Source of the DNA: JAUIJL01 sp965366625
GTDB taxonomy: Bacteria > Acidobacteriota > Thermoanaerobaculia > Multivoradales > J023
Assembly (NCBI GenBank): GCA_965366625.1
Contig: CBDUGP010000004.1
Coordinates: 148,449 to 212,448 of the forward strand
Length of the DNA: 64,000 nucleotides
Direction: 5' to 3'
Part shown: positions 1 through 8,066 of the stretch, in pieces
Layout: every line of letters begins with the position of its first letter
Numbering within the stretch: position 1 is the first letter of the stretch
Position numbers and translations under genes: made by a program
Notes under the pieces: generated by a model
Told to the model about the DNA's origin: nothing
What the model saw: only the letters and a program-made list of their open reading frames with translations
Databases searched by the model: none

Positions 1-2
1 GT

Positions 3-359
3 CTGACGGAAAAAGCCTTCGACCACTTGGTGGGCTCTTACAGCCGAGGCATGCGCCAAAAGCTCGCGGTGGCCGTTGCCCTGCTGCGCGGCGCACCGGT
101 GTGGATCCTCGATGAGACGTTTTCGGGCTTGGATCCTCAGACTTCCGCCGAGTTGGTCGAGCTATTACAAGCCGCGCGCGACGAAGGGCGATCCGTGCTG
201 TGGGCCACCCAAGACTTGTTCCGGGCTAAGGAGCTGGCGGATTCCGTGGGCATCCTCAAGGAGGGTCGTCAGGTGCTGTCCTACTCCCGGGAAGAACTCG
301 GTTATCAGGATCTCGAACAGCTCTATCTCGACTACATGCGCGGTGGCGGCATCGGCTGA
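3..359 (+). CDS. ABC transporter ATP-binding protein, C-terminal part (5' end outside window)
   Basis: The reading frame is open from the left edge, so only the last 118 residues are present. They contain the ABC signature region (SYSRGMRQKL), Walker B (VWILDETFSGLD, with the catalytic Glu) and the D-loop. It should hydrolyse ATP on the cytoplasmic side of an ABC-2 type exporter whose permease lies outside the window. The switch-histidine position, normally TH-D in this family, reads ATQDLF, so the His is replaced by Gln. The gene converges on the response regulator, with only 14 bases between the two stops. Confidence 0.9.
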   Translation: MTEKAFDHLVGSYSRGMRQKLAVAVALLRGAPVWILDETFSGLDPQTSAELVELLQAARDEGRSVLWATQDLFRAKELADSVGILKEGRQVLSYSREELGYQDLEQLYLDYMRGGGIG

Positions 360-373
360 GCCGAGATGAGGGC

Positions 374-1780
374 TCACGATTCGGAGTCGATGTCGTCGTC
401 GGTGAGCTGGTATTGCCGCATTTTGTTGAATAGGGTCTTTCGGCTTACACCGAGGCTTTGGGCGGTGGTGGTTCGGTTGCCTTTGTGAGCTGCGAGGCGA
501 GAAAGGATCATTCTTTTCTCCAACCGCTCGGTGGCCTCGGTCACTGCTTGGCCCAGAGGTAGGGAATCGAGGTCTGAAGCCGAGGGGCCCATGGCCGCGC
601 CTTGTCCCCCCTCACCTCGCAAGCGGGCCGGCAGGTCGGCGGCGGTCAGCTCGTCGCCTTCGCACATGATCATCGACCGGCAAAGGGTGTTTTCGAGTTC
701 CCGCACATTGCCGGGCCAGGGATATTCGAGCATCATTTCCAGGGTTTCCTGGGTCAAGCCTGAAACAGATAGACCGAGTTCGCGGTTGATGCGGTCGAGG
801 AAATGCTCAAAAAGCAGGGAGAGATCCTCCCGCCGCTCCCGCAAGGCCGGCAATTGAATGTGCACGACGTTCAGGCGCCAATAAAGATCTTCTCGGAAGT
901 TTCCGTCGGCAACTTCCTTTTCCAGGTCTTTGTTGGTAGCTGAGACGACCCGGACGTCCACCGGCCTGGGGGTGTGTCCCCCCAGGCGGATGATCTGCTT
1001 CTCTTGTAGGGCCCGCAGGAGCTTGGCCTGGGCGTCGATTTGCAAGTCCCCGACTTCGTCGAGAAATAGGGTTCCGGATTGGGCCAGCTCGAATTTTCCG
1101 GCCCTGGCCGCGCGGGCGTCGGTGAAAGCACCTTTTTCGTGGCCGAAAAACTCTGCTTCGAAGAGGGTGTTGGGAATGGCGCTGCAATTGACCGCGACGA
1201 ATGGGTGGGTTTCACGGGGGCTCTTGCGATGAATGGCCCGGGCCACGAGTTCTTTGCCGGTTCCCGACTCACCGGTCACCAGCACGGTCGCGTCTACTTT
1301 GGCGACCTTGGCCATGGTGTGGAAGACCTTCTGAATCGCCGGGCTGATGCCGATGATCTCGGTGAACCCATAGCGGCTTTCGAGCTCACCTCGGAGGTTT
1401 TCCACCTCCGAAGCCAACCGTCGCATGTCGAGGGCGCGGTCGATGAGCATCATCAGCTCGTCGTTGTCGAACGGTTTGGTGACGTAGTCGTAGGCGCCCC
1501 GGCGCATCGCCTCGACGGCGGTCGAGATCGTGCCGTGGGCGGTCATCATGATCACCGCCGCGCCGTGCCCGGCCTCTCTCAGCTTGGAGAGCGTTTCGAG
1601 ACCGTCCATACCGGGCATTTTGAGGTCGAGCAGGATCAAGTCGGGGTCGAGATCCGCAAGCGTTTTCAAGGCCTCTTCGCCGGAGGAGGCCTCGGTCACC
1701 TGATGTCGGCGATCTCGCAGCATGAGTGCCAGGATGCGACGAATGTTCTTTTCGTCGTCGACGATGAGAATGGAAGACAT
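374..1780 (-). CDS. Sigma-54-dependent response regulator, NtrC/AtoC family
   Basis: 468 residues with the full three-domain layout: receiver domain (acidic pocket at D8-D9, phospho-acceptor Asp52 in LLDLKMPG, Lys in YVTKPF), AAA+ domain (Walker A GESGTGKE near residues 170-177) and a C-terminal Fis-type helix-turn-helix near 430-460. The sigma-54 contact loop reads GAFTDA rather than GAFTGA, a variant with Asp for the second Gly. The protein should bind an upstream enhancer and drive open-complex formation by sigma-54 RNA polymerase when phosphorylated. It lies 43 bases downstream of the histidine kinase gene in the same direction, so the two form a two-component pair. A consensus sigma-54 promoter at 3438-3454 is an obvious candidate target. 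Confidence 0.96.
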   Translation of the reverse strand: MSSILIVDDEKNIRRILALMLRDRRHQVTEASSGEEALKTLADLDPDLILLDLKMPGMDGLETLSKLREAGHGAAVIMMTAHGTISTAVEAMRRGAYDYVTKPFDNDELMMLIDRALDMRRLASEVENLRGELESRYGFTEIIGISPAIQKVFHTMAKVAKVDATVLVTGESGTGKELVARAIHRKSPRETHPFVAVNCSAIPNTLFEAEFFGHEKGAFTDARAARAGKFELAQSGTLFLDEVGDLQIDAQAKLLRALQEKQIIRLGGHTPRPVDVRVVSATNKDLEKEVADGNFREDLYWRLNVVHIQLPALRERREDLSLLFEHFLDRINRELGLSVSGLTQETLEMMLEYPWPGNVRELENTLCRSMIMCEGDELTAADLPARLRGEGGQGAAMGPSASDLDSLPLGQAVTEATERLEKRMILSRLAAHKGNRTTTAQSLGVSRKTLFNKMRQYQLTDDDIDSES

Positions 1781-1823
1781 AACGAGAAGGCTCCTGGTTG
1801 GCAGAGGCGGAATCTAGGGTCAC

Positions 1824-3155
1824 TCACTCCGAGGGGACCGTGAGGTCTACCTCGGTGGACAACGGTAATTGGATCAACACGGTCGTACCTTCGCCGACTT
1901 CACTCTTGATGTCCAGCTTTCCGCCGTGTTGCTCGATGATGTTATGGCAGATGGGCAGGCCCAGGCCGGTGCCCTCGCTTTTGGTGGTGAAAAACGGGTC
2001 GAGCACGTTGCGGAGGACGTCTTCGGGAATGCCCGGCCCGTCGTCGATGATTCGAACTTGAGCCCAACGCTGCGACGGCCGAGACCTGTTGGGTTCGATC
2101 TGGGAGTCGACAACGATCGAGCCACCCTCGGGAATCGCTTGCAGTGCGTTGAGGATCAAATTGAGAAACACTTGGCGCAGCTGGTTTGGATCGGCATCGA
2201 CGACGATCGGCTCCGGGCTGCGGGCGGAGATCTTGGCCCCTTGTTTGCGCGCGCGATGGTCGAGGAATCGCACGGTTTGATCGGTCAGCTCCGATAGATC
2301 CACCGGCAAGCGCTGCAGGTTTCCGGTACGGGCCAGGTTCAAGAGCCCGCTGATGATGTGATCGATGCGATCGACTTCGCCGATCAGCTCTTCGATCAGC
2401 TCTCGATGGGAACTCTCGACGGTGGTGCCCAGGTATTGCATGGTCGATCGGATGGCGGTCAGCGGATTGCGGACCTCGTGGGCCACGCCGGCCGCGAGCT
2501 GTCCCATGGCCGCGAGTCGGTCCGCTCGATGCAAACGCACCAAACGCTCTTGTTGCTCGCGGTAGAGAGCGGCGTTTTGAAACGCCAGGCTGGCCTGCTC
2601 GGCGAGTTGGAGCAAAAGGGCGGCGTCGCTCTTGCGAATCACCGAGGACGACCGATCGAAGCCGAGCAAAACCAAACCGATCAACTGGTTCTTCGCCATC
2701 ATTGGGGCGCACAGCTGGCAACCGGTTTGTTCGAGCCAAGCTTGCTCCTCCACGGTCAGATATTCGAATACGTCCTGCTGGTGACGCAGGCTGAGATAGG
2801 TTTCGTTGACCCGTAACCAACGGGCTAAGCGACCGTCTGCGGCGAGGGGGGGCGGCGGCTCGTCGCTTCCGTCGGCAGCACCGCTGTGGTCATCACCGCG
2901 GTGATTTTGGGTGGGGGAGGAGTGGGCGGGGGAAGAAAAGGTGATGCGAAAGTGATCACCCCTCGGGCTGAGTTCGCAGATCAAGATCCGATCCGGATCG
3001 AAAAGCTCTTTGAGCCGGTTGGTGACGCTGGCCACCAAAGCTTGGGGATCGACGATCAGAACCAGGGATCGACGAAATTCTTGCACCGCCCGTCTCCGGG
3101 CCTTGCGTCGACGAAACCGGTGCAATAAGTCGCGAAGCAAACGTACGATCCCCAT
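1824..3155 (-). CDS. Soluble GAF-domain sensor histidine kinase
   Basis: 443 residues. A basic N-terminus is followed by a GAF-like sensor region (about 30-200), then the HisKA dimerisation helix with phospho-acceptor His226 (GVAHEVRNPL), and a HATPase domain with N box (NLILNALQAI), G1 box (DDGPGIP) and G2 box (GTGLGLP). No membrane segment is visible, so it should sense a cytoplasmic signal. It autophosphorylates His226 and passes phosphate to Asp52 of the neighbouring NtrC-type regulator. The ATG at 3155 is the first codon of the frame. A proline- and histidine-rich loop interrupts the GAF region near residues 75-105. Confidence 0.95.
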   Translation of the reverse strand: MGIVRLLRDLLHRFRRRKARRRAVQEFRRSLVLIVDPQALVASVTNRLKELFDPDRILICELSPRGDHFRITFSSPAHSSPTQNHRGDDHSGAADGSDEPPPPLAADGRLARWLRVNETYLSLRHQQDVFEYLTVEEQAWLEQTGCQLCAPMMAKNQLIGLVLLGFDRSSSVIRKSDAALLLQLAEQASLAFQNAALYREQQERLVRLHRADRLAAMGQLAAGVAHEVRNPLTAIRSTMQYLGTTVESSHRELIEELIGEVDRIDHIISGLLNLARTGNLQRLPVDLSELTDQTVRFLDHRARKQGAKISARSPEPIVVDADPNQLRQVFLNLILNALQAIPEGGSIVVDSQIEPNRSRPSQRWAQVRIIDDGPGIPEDVLRNVLDPFFTTKSEGTGLGLPICHNIIEQHGGKLDIKSEVGEGTTVLIQLPLSTEVDLTVPSE

Positions 3156-3190
3156 GGCCGAGATCTTATCCCGAAGGCCTGACGAGGCTG

Positions 3191-3241
3191 CGTCAATCCG
3201 ACCGCCGTCAATCCGACCACCGTCAACCTGACCACCGTCAT
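3191..3241. repeat. 15-base tandem repeat, about 3.3 copies
   Basis: Three consecutive copies of CGTCAATCCGACCRC with two substitutions in the third, followed by a partial fourth. The repeat lies just upstream of the histidine kinase start and may be part of its 5' control region. Confidence 0.85.
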
Positions 3242-3291
3242 TACAATCTTCAAGTCGAGCTGAGAAGCGAGCTACCCGCCGGGGGCCGGGT

Positions 3292-3309
3292 CGGGTAATG
3301 GTTTACCCG
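3292..3309. promoter_or_regulatory. Perfect 18-base dyad, candidate enhancer for the NtrC-type regulator
   Basis: The sequence CGGGTAATGGTTTACCCG is a perfect inverted repeat of 7 + 7 bases around a 4-base centre. It sits about 130 bases upstream of the -24 element at 3440, the usual distance for an upstream activator sequence of a sigma-54 activator. It is also about 140 bases upstream of the histidine kinase start on the other strand. Assignment to this regulator is inference from proximity. Confidence 0.45.
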
Positions 3310-3437
3310 CTCGGCTCGCCTGAGTCAAGCGACCGAAACGACCTCGCCGAACAATTCCTGTCCGGAAGCTGGTGCCAGGAGCGGCGACAAGAGGAAAGGC
3401 AGAAAAAAATTTGAAGAAACCAGGCCGTTTGCCAGTT

Positions 3438-3454
3438 TTGGCACAGAGCTTGCT
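3438..3454 (+). promoter_or_regulatory. Sigma-54 (-24/-12) promoter
   Basis: TTGGCAC-AGAGC-TTGCT matches the sigma-54 consensus TTGGCACNNNNNTTGCW at every fixed position, with the GG at 3440-3441 and GC at 3452-3453 exactly 10 bases apart. Transcription would start near 3465 and run rightwards, away from the histidine kinase gene and towards the terminator at 3897-3932. An NtrC-family activator is encoded 1.7 kb away. Confidence 0.7.
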
Positions 3455-3464
3455 GTAGTCGGAT

Positions 3465-3932
3465 GCAGTCGGCACTTCAGTCGACACTTCAGTCGACTTT
3501 GTGGCCGATGAAGGCTCGAGGTCTGGTTTTGAACGAATCGACGCCGTCGCCCGACAGTATAAGCGGCTTTGGGGGGGGGCGTGATGACAGCCAATCGGTG
3601 GACCTCGTAGGACCACGAGGTCGCGTCGTTGGATGGAAAAGATTTTCAGGATTTTTGAAGTCCCGTTTGGGACTCCAATGGATTGGATGGCTCTAGTTTG
3701 AAGACGGCCGAATCTCGAGGGTTGGCCGTGCTTCAAAGGCTGTTGCACTTTGCTTTGAGCCCAGGTTGAATTGAGACCAAGGGTGAATTGTGCCTAGGCT
3801 CAGCGGTTTTGGGCCGAGAGGTCCAAAGACTCACGGGAGCTTGACGCTCCCGGTGAGGGGTGCGCGTGCTCCACGCGCACCAAGGTAACCGGGATTCCGG
3901 CCCCCGAATCGATATTCGGGGGCCGGCTTTTT
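3465..3932 (+). ncRNA. Candidate sigma-54-controlled structured RNA
   Basis: This is the stretch between the expected start of the sigma-54 promoter and a rho-independent terminator, about 468 bases. It contains hairpins GACCTCGT/ACGAGGTC (3601-3622), AGTCCC/GGGACT (3659-3674), an 11-base-pair stem with one bulge (3830-3857), a perfect 9-base-pair stem (3860-3880) and the terminator stem (3897-3926). The only open frames are short and poorly supported: one starts at the predicted first transcribed base, and a 22-residue frame at 3633 lacks a ribosome-binding site. It does not match RNase P, tmRNA or SRP RNA signatures that I know. It could be a trans-acting regulator or an untranslated remnant. 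Confidence 0.45.
3897..3932 (+). terminator. Strong rho-independent terminator
   Basis: A perfect 13-base-pair stem (CCGGCCCCCGAAT at 3897-3909 with ATTCGGGGGCCGG at 3914-3926) with a four-base loop, followed by CTTTTT. The T tract lies only on the plus-strand side, so it terminates rightward transcription. No protein gene precedes it on that strand, which supports a non-coding transcript. Confidence 0.8.
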
Positions 3933-3955
3933 ACCCGGCTAGGCGTCTTACCCGG

Positions 3956-4288
3956 TCAGGCGTCAACCAGACGGTGGAGGGCCTCGGCGTTGAAACCCAC
4001 CAACAGGTAACCGTCTACCTGGACCATGGGGGCGCGGAAGTTGCCGGTTGGGCCCTTTAGGTCGGTGGTTCGAGCTTCGGTGGAGGTTTTCTCCTGAACC
4101 TTTTTGCCCTTGGCGATCCACACCTTGTCGACCCCGTCGATCAAGGCCTGGGCATCGCTTTCGGACAGAGGTTCCTTGCGACTGTTGCGTTCGTTGGAAA
4201 CTGCTGCGGCTGCGTTTTCGAGCACCTCACGGGTGCGCTCACAACTCTTTCAACTCGGGCGGCGATAGTAGAAATCTACCTGGGCCAT
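3956..4288 (-). CDS. Putative selenoprotein, ArsC/Spx-like thioredoxin-fold protein with in-frame TGA (Sec13)
   Basis: Read from the ATG at 4288, which has an ideal Shine-Dalgarno (GAGGAG at 4294-4299, 5-base spacing), the frame runs 110 codons with one internal TGA at 4250-4252. The surrounding residues are RRPS-U-KSCERTREVLE, so the TGA falls exactly on the first Cys of the CxxC redox motif of ArsC/Spx-family proteins, giving UxxC. The C-terminal half is a good match to that family (GPTGNFRAPMVQVDGYLLVG, with the cis-Pro after FRA). A hairpin with a G in its apical loop lies 18 bases after the TGA (4222-4236). Without readthrough only 12 residues would be made, and a start at 4225 would lack the redox motif. 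The alternative is a nonsense mutation or sequencing error. The likely role is a thiol/selenol oxidoreductase in the cytoplasm. It lies 119 bases downstream of the ADOP permease gene. Confidence 0.75.
4220..4240 (-). promoter_or_regulatory. Candidate bacterial SECIS hairpin
   Basis: Immediately downstream of the in-frame TGA, the minus strand can form GCACC/GGTGC (4232-4236 with 4222-4226) around the loop CGTGA. The apical loop starts 18 bases after the TGA and carries G at its second position. This satisfies the usual bacterial rule of a small G-containing loop about 16-37 bases after UGA. It would recruit SelB with Sec-tRNA. The stem is short, so the structure alone is not decisive. Confidence 0.55.
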
Positions 4289-4407
4289 GTCGGCTCCTCA
4301 ACCCCGATCGGTGATCGTGGGATGGTCATGGGAAAGGAAGGAGCGGGTCGCTCCCGTGGCCCGGACATTTTACTGACTACCACCGGTATTCGCAGGGTGT
4401 GTTCAGC

Positions 4408-6855
4408 CTAGTCCTGCCGCAGGGCCCGGATCGGATCGACGGCTGCGGCGCGACGTGCGGGAAAAAAGGTTGCGGCGACTGCAACCAAGAGCAACAAGAA
4501 AACAACGCCACCTACCACCAAGGGATCACCGGCGCCGACTCCGTGCAAGAGGCTGTGCATGGCGTTGGCCAGGGGCAAGGCGGCCAGCAGACCAATACCC
4601 AATCCGAGGGCAGCGAGCTTCAAACCTTGGAATACGACCCGGGTCATCAGACCGCCGGGCGCCTCCCCCAAGGCGAGCCGAATGCCCATTTCTCGGGTCC
4701 GTCGGCTGACAGAGAAGGCACTCACTCCGTAGGCTCCCAAGGCCGCAATCAAGAGTGCCACCAAGCCGATGAGGGAAAACATCCGGCTCCAAATCAACTG
4801 GGCGAAGTAGTGCTGTTCCAGGTGTTTCTTCATCGGTTGCAATGAGAAGACGGCCACCCGTGAATCGATCTCCGCCAGCTTGGTGCGCAGGGCCGGTCCC
4901 AGGTTTTCAGCGGAGGTCGAGGACGAAATCACCAGCGACGGGGTCCGGGTGAGGTACTCGTAGGAGTCGGAGGTCGTGTAACCCAAGGGCAAGTAGAGTT
5001 GGTTCTTTGGCTGGGTGTCGATCCCGGCGATCGATTCCGCAGCCCGCACATCGCCGACAGTGCCGACAATGGTGAGCCAAGGTCCCTCCGAATCGATCCT
5101 GACTTGGCGTCCCAAGGGATCTTCTCCCGGCCACAGTTGGTCGGCGAATCTTTTGTTGATGACCGTCACGGGTGCAGCCTGCCGGAGGTCCGCAAGGTGA
5201 AACGTCCGGCCATGGTCGGTCGGAATCTCGAGGGTTTGGAAATAGTCCTGGGAGACGGCCTGCACGGTGACCCTCGGACGTTCTTCCTCTTCGAAGGCCA
5301 ATCCCTGGGCTTCGACTTGGGCGCTTTTATAGCCTCCACGGCTGATGGGCAACGAGCTGACGGCGGCGACCGAGCGCACCCCGGGAACTGTGGACAGCTC
5401 GTCCAAGGATCGCTCGACGAAGTCGAGCCCGGTTTGGAACCGTGCAAAGCTTTGGCCGGTGAGCGCCAGGCTCAGGGTCGTCGTCTGAGCGACGGCAAAG
5501 CCTTGATCCGCGTCCGCGACGTGTTGATATGCGCGCACCATCAACAGGGCGCCGACCAGGATCACAACCGCCATGGCGTATTCGGCGACCACCAGGATCC
5601 GACGGGTCCGACCGCCCGGAGTGCCGGAGTCGGACCTGCCACCGGATTTGAGGGACTCAGCAAGCGCATCGAAATTTCCGCCCAGACCCGGCAACAATCC
5701 GACCACCAATCCGACCCCGAGGGTGATCAAAAGCGTGAACACGAAGATCGGCTGTTCGAATTCGAAGCTCAGCCAATAAGGAATAGGAACCGAGGAAATT
5801 CGCTCCACCCAATCCCCTTGCCAAGCGGCGATCAACAACCCCAGACCTCCTCCGAGCAAGGCCAAGAGGGTGCTTTCCACCAGAGCCTGGCGCACGAGTC
5901 GTCGGCGATCGGCTCCCAAGGCGGCCCGCAAGGCCAGTTCCTGGCGGCGGGTCGTGGCTTGGGCCAACACCATATTGGCGACGTTGGTGCAAACGATGAG
6001 CAGGACTAAGGTCACCAATCCCTGCATGACGATGCCCGCGATTTGGGTGACCGGTGGCATCCAGGCCTCATGCAATCTCAACAGGGCCACAGACATTCCG
6101 TCCGGCACCTCTTCGTAGGTTTGGGTCTCTTCGAGCGACAAACCTTCCATTGTCGACTGAGCGGTGGCCAAATCCACGCCTTCGGCCAGTCTGCCCAAGA
6201 CCTGAAGCCTCCCAGCTCCCCGGTCGGCCTGCCGAGGGTCCAATCCCAACGGAATCCAAAGCTCCTGCCATAGGGGAAAGGCGAATTTCTCGGCCATCAC
6301 GCCGACCACCACATGCGATTCACCGTCGATATCCAGGGTGCGGCCTAGAACCTCGGGGTCCCCACCCAGGCTCCGTTGCCAAAGGGATTGCGAGATCAAT
6401 GCGACCCGGGCCCCTCCGGGCAAGTCTTCATCCGCGGTGAAAAGGCGACCTTGGGCCGGGGTGATGCCAAGGCTGGGGAAGAGCTCGGCGGAAATGCGCG
6501 CACCTTCCACCCTTTCCGGCAGGTCGGCGGCGTGCAGGTTGAAGCTCTCGAAGGTGAAGGCACCGATGGTTGAGAAAACGTTCTGATTTTCCCGCCAGTC
6601 GAGAAAAGTACCGTCCGCGACACCGATTAGCTTGCGTCCCGCCGCCGGCTCCGAGCGATGGATCTGCACCAGCTGATCGGGCTGGTCGAACGGCAACGGG
6701 CGCAAGGCCATGGCGTAGAAGTTGCTGAAGAAGGTGGAGTTGACACCGATTCCCAAGGCCAGGGTCAAGACGATCACGAGGCTCGCCCCTGGCCGTTTGC
6801 GCAAGATTCTGGCGGCGAATCGAAAATCTTGAAGCAGATCAAACATTTCAGGCAA
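4408..6855 (-). CDS. ADOP-type MacB/FtsX permease
   Basis: 815 residues with the double layout of acidobacterial 'orphan' permeases. The N-terminus has the typical FRFAARILRKRPG and LTLALGIGVNSTFFS segment, then a periplasmic MacB_PCD domain, a first FtsX membrane block (about 280-400), a second TM/periplasmic/FtsX set, and a last FtsX block ending in FPARRAAAVDPIRALRQD. The family resembles the membrane part of the MacAB exporter but usually lacks a linked ATPase, as here. Its substrate is unknown. It should sit in the inner membrane. The start at 6855 fits the family. Confidence 0.95.
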   Translation of the reverse strand: MPEMFDLLQDFRFAARILRKRPGASLVIVLTLALGIGVNSTFFSNFYAMALRPLPFDQPDQLVQIHRSEPAAGRKLIGVADGTFLDWRENQNVFSTIGAFTFESFNLHAADLPERVEGARISAELFPSLGITPAQGRLFTADEDLPGGARVALISQSLWQRSLGGDPEVLGRTLDIDGESHVVVGVMAEKFAFPLWQELWIPLGLDPRQADRGAGRLQVLGRLAEGVDLATAQSTMEGLSLEETQTYEEVPDGMSVALLRLHEAWMPPVTQIAGIVMQGLVTLVLLIVCTNVANMVLAQATTRRQELALRAALGADRRRLVRQALVESTLLALLGGGLGLLIAAWQGDWVERISSVPIPYWLSFEFEQPIFVFTLLITLGVGLVVGLLPGLGGNFDALAESLKSGGRSDSGTPGGRTRRILVVAEYAMAVVILVGALLMVRAYQHVADADQGFAVAQTTTLSLALTGQSFARFQTGLDFVERSLDELSTVPGVRSVAAVSSLPISRGGYKSAQVEAQGLAFEEEERPRVTVQAVSQDYFQTLEIPTDHGRTFHLADLRQAAPVTVINKRFADQLWPGEDPLGRQVRIDSEGPWLTIVGTVGDVRAAESIAGIDTQPKNQLYLPLGYTTSDSYEYLTRTPSLVISSSTSAENLGPALRTKLAEIDSRVAVFSLQPMKKHLEQHYFAQLIWSRMFSLIGLVALLIAALGAYGVSAFSVSRRTREMGIRLALGEAPGGLMTRVVFQGLKLAALGLGIGLLAALPLANAMHSLLHGVGAGDPLVVGGVVFLLLLVAVAATFFPARRAAAVDPIRALRQD

Positions 6856-7087
6856 GCTCCGGTTCCAGCTGGGGAAAAATCGAGGTTGAGGTCGGGAACG
6901 GTGCCGTCCTTATGATGGCGGCATGTTCACCCGCAGCTACAGCAAAGACCGGGCCGGCGCCTCTCGACCCCTCCTGATCGGTAAAATGCCGGTTGGATTG
7001 GGGGTCTTGATCGACCCTGGGTCAATTCCATGGATCCGAAGTGTCCGCTTTTGGGACGCTGATCTTTCGAAGACGGACAGGCTCTAA

Positions 7088-7525
7088 TTAAACCCGGAAG
7101 GTGTCCGGACGCCAGCTTTGGATGGCCTGCTTGATGGATTTGCGGTCTTGGAGCTCACCGCCGGCGACCCGTTCGACCAGGCTCTCGAGTTCCTCGTCGG
7201 AGGCAAAGCGCAAAGCGACGAAGAGCGACGGCCGCACTTTGGAGATTTGGGCTTTGGCCGGGTCCGAAAGCAAGGTCTCCATGCGCTGTAGCTCCTCCAA
7301 GCGAATCAAACGGTCCTGGACTTTGAGCGCGAAGACTCGGGCGTAGAAGCCGATCACCACGAGAGCCAAGGCGACCAAGAGGTCGAGGACCCCCCGCGGA
7401 GAAAAGGACGTGATCAGAGTCCAGGCAGTCCACAGCACGTGGATTCCGAGGATTGGGATCGCGAAGTAGTGATAAGCGGGCACGTATTTGCCGTGGTTCT
7501 TATAGGTTTGAGGGATCTCGGCCAT
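7088..7525 (-). CDS. Small membrane protein, DUF6526-like
   Basis: 145 residues from the ATG at 7525 (MAEIPQTYKNH), which has GGAG seven bases upstream. Upstream in-frame codons are basic and not family-like, so I rejected a longer start. Two hydrophobic segments (about residues 18-38 and 48-66) are followed by a charged helical tail. The NH-KYVPAYHYFAIPIL start and ASDEELESLVERV region resemble DUF6526 proteins. Function is unknown. Confidence 0.85.
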   Translation of the reverse strand: MAEIPQTYKNHGKYVPAYHYFAIPILGIHVLWTAWTLITSFSPRGVLDLLVALALVVIGFYARVFALKVQDRLIRLEELQRMETLLSDPAKAQISKVRPSLFVALRFASDEELESLVERVAGGELQDRKSIKQAIQSWRPDTFRV

Positions 7526-8066
7526 TTGGATTCTCCGTGAAGCTGATGGGTGGATCCTTTGCGCCCGACAGCTAGGGACACAAGCTCGACGCCGCCGGTA
7601 AAAGGGGGTGATTAGATCCGAGATTGTGGCATAAAGCCGCTTAGCAGCCTGTGGCAAAAGTCTCACCGCGCTGCGAGCGCGCCTGCGCGGCCCGGCCTTT
7701 TCCGCCGAATCTTTGTTGGAAAACCTCGACGATTCTCGAATCGCCTGCGGATTTCACGCCTCGATTCGACGAAAAATTCGCCGCTCTCGCCGGCGGCAGA
7801 CTTCTGCCACAAGCTGTTGGCTGGGGGGCTTCGAGACTCCGCTTGCGTCACGATTGCGTCACGGGATTGTGCTAGCATCCAACCATAGAACATCTCTCGG
7901 TATCCCCCTGTGAACCGGCGCCAACCGTGTCGCCACATCGAGGGAATCGCTGTCTAGGCTGCTTTTCGGAGTTCACGGCGATGGAGGGACGACAGGGGTG
8001 TCAAAGTATTTGTTGCGTTGAATTCGACAGCGACCTCGGTCGCGGATTAGGAAAGGAGACGGAGTA
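7526..8066. other. Intergenic region between divergent genes
   Basis: 540 bases between the DUF6526-like gene and the TonB receptor. It contains an imperfect inverted-repeat element (7647-7815) and a tandem TTGCGTCACG decamer (7843-7852 and 7854-7863, period 11) 200 bases before the receptor start, which could be an operator. I could not place a convincing -35/-10 pair. A minus-strand frame at 7663-7938 is arginine-rich, overlaps the inverted-repeat element and is not credible. Confidence 0.5.
7647..7815. repeat. Possible MITE-like element with 18-base terminal inverted repeats
   Basis: The arms AGCCTGTGGCAAAAGTCT (7647-7664) and AGACTTCTGCCACAAGCT (7798-7815) are inverted repeats matching at 16 of 18 positions, 133 bases apart. 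The interior is palindrome-rich (for example CGATTCTCGAATCG) and has no gene. No target-site duplication is obvious. Confidence 0.4.

Larger units (their letters stand above)
3156..3955. other. 800-base non-coding region with regulatory and RNA-like structure
   Basis: No convincing protein gene lies here. From left to right on the plus strand it holds a 15-base tandem repeat (3191-3241), an 18-base dyad (3292-3309), an A-rich tract (about 3399-3420), a consensus sigma-54 promoter (3438-3454), a 12-base tandem repeat (3466-3501), hairpins at 3601-3622 and 3659-3674, and a triple hairpin ending in a T tract (3830-3932). The most economical reading is a sigma-54-driven structured RNA. Part of the palindromic content could instead be dispersed intergenic repeats. 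Confidence 0.6.

Noticed and set aside
3463..3696. A 77-residue plus-strand frame downstream of the sigma-54 promoter
   Set aside because: Its ATG would coincide with the predicted first transcribed base, it has no ribosome-binding site, and its N-terminus is just the translated 12-base tandem repeat.
3272..3748. A 158-residue minus-strand frame in the same non-coding region
   Set aside because: Composition is basic and low-complexity with no recognisable domain, and it crosses several palindromes and tandem repeats.
3860..3926. The triple hairpin considered as the 3' terminator of the minus-strand selenoprotein gene
   Set aside because: The T tract is present only on the plus-strand side; on the minus strand the stem is preceded by A residues and not followed by T.
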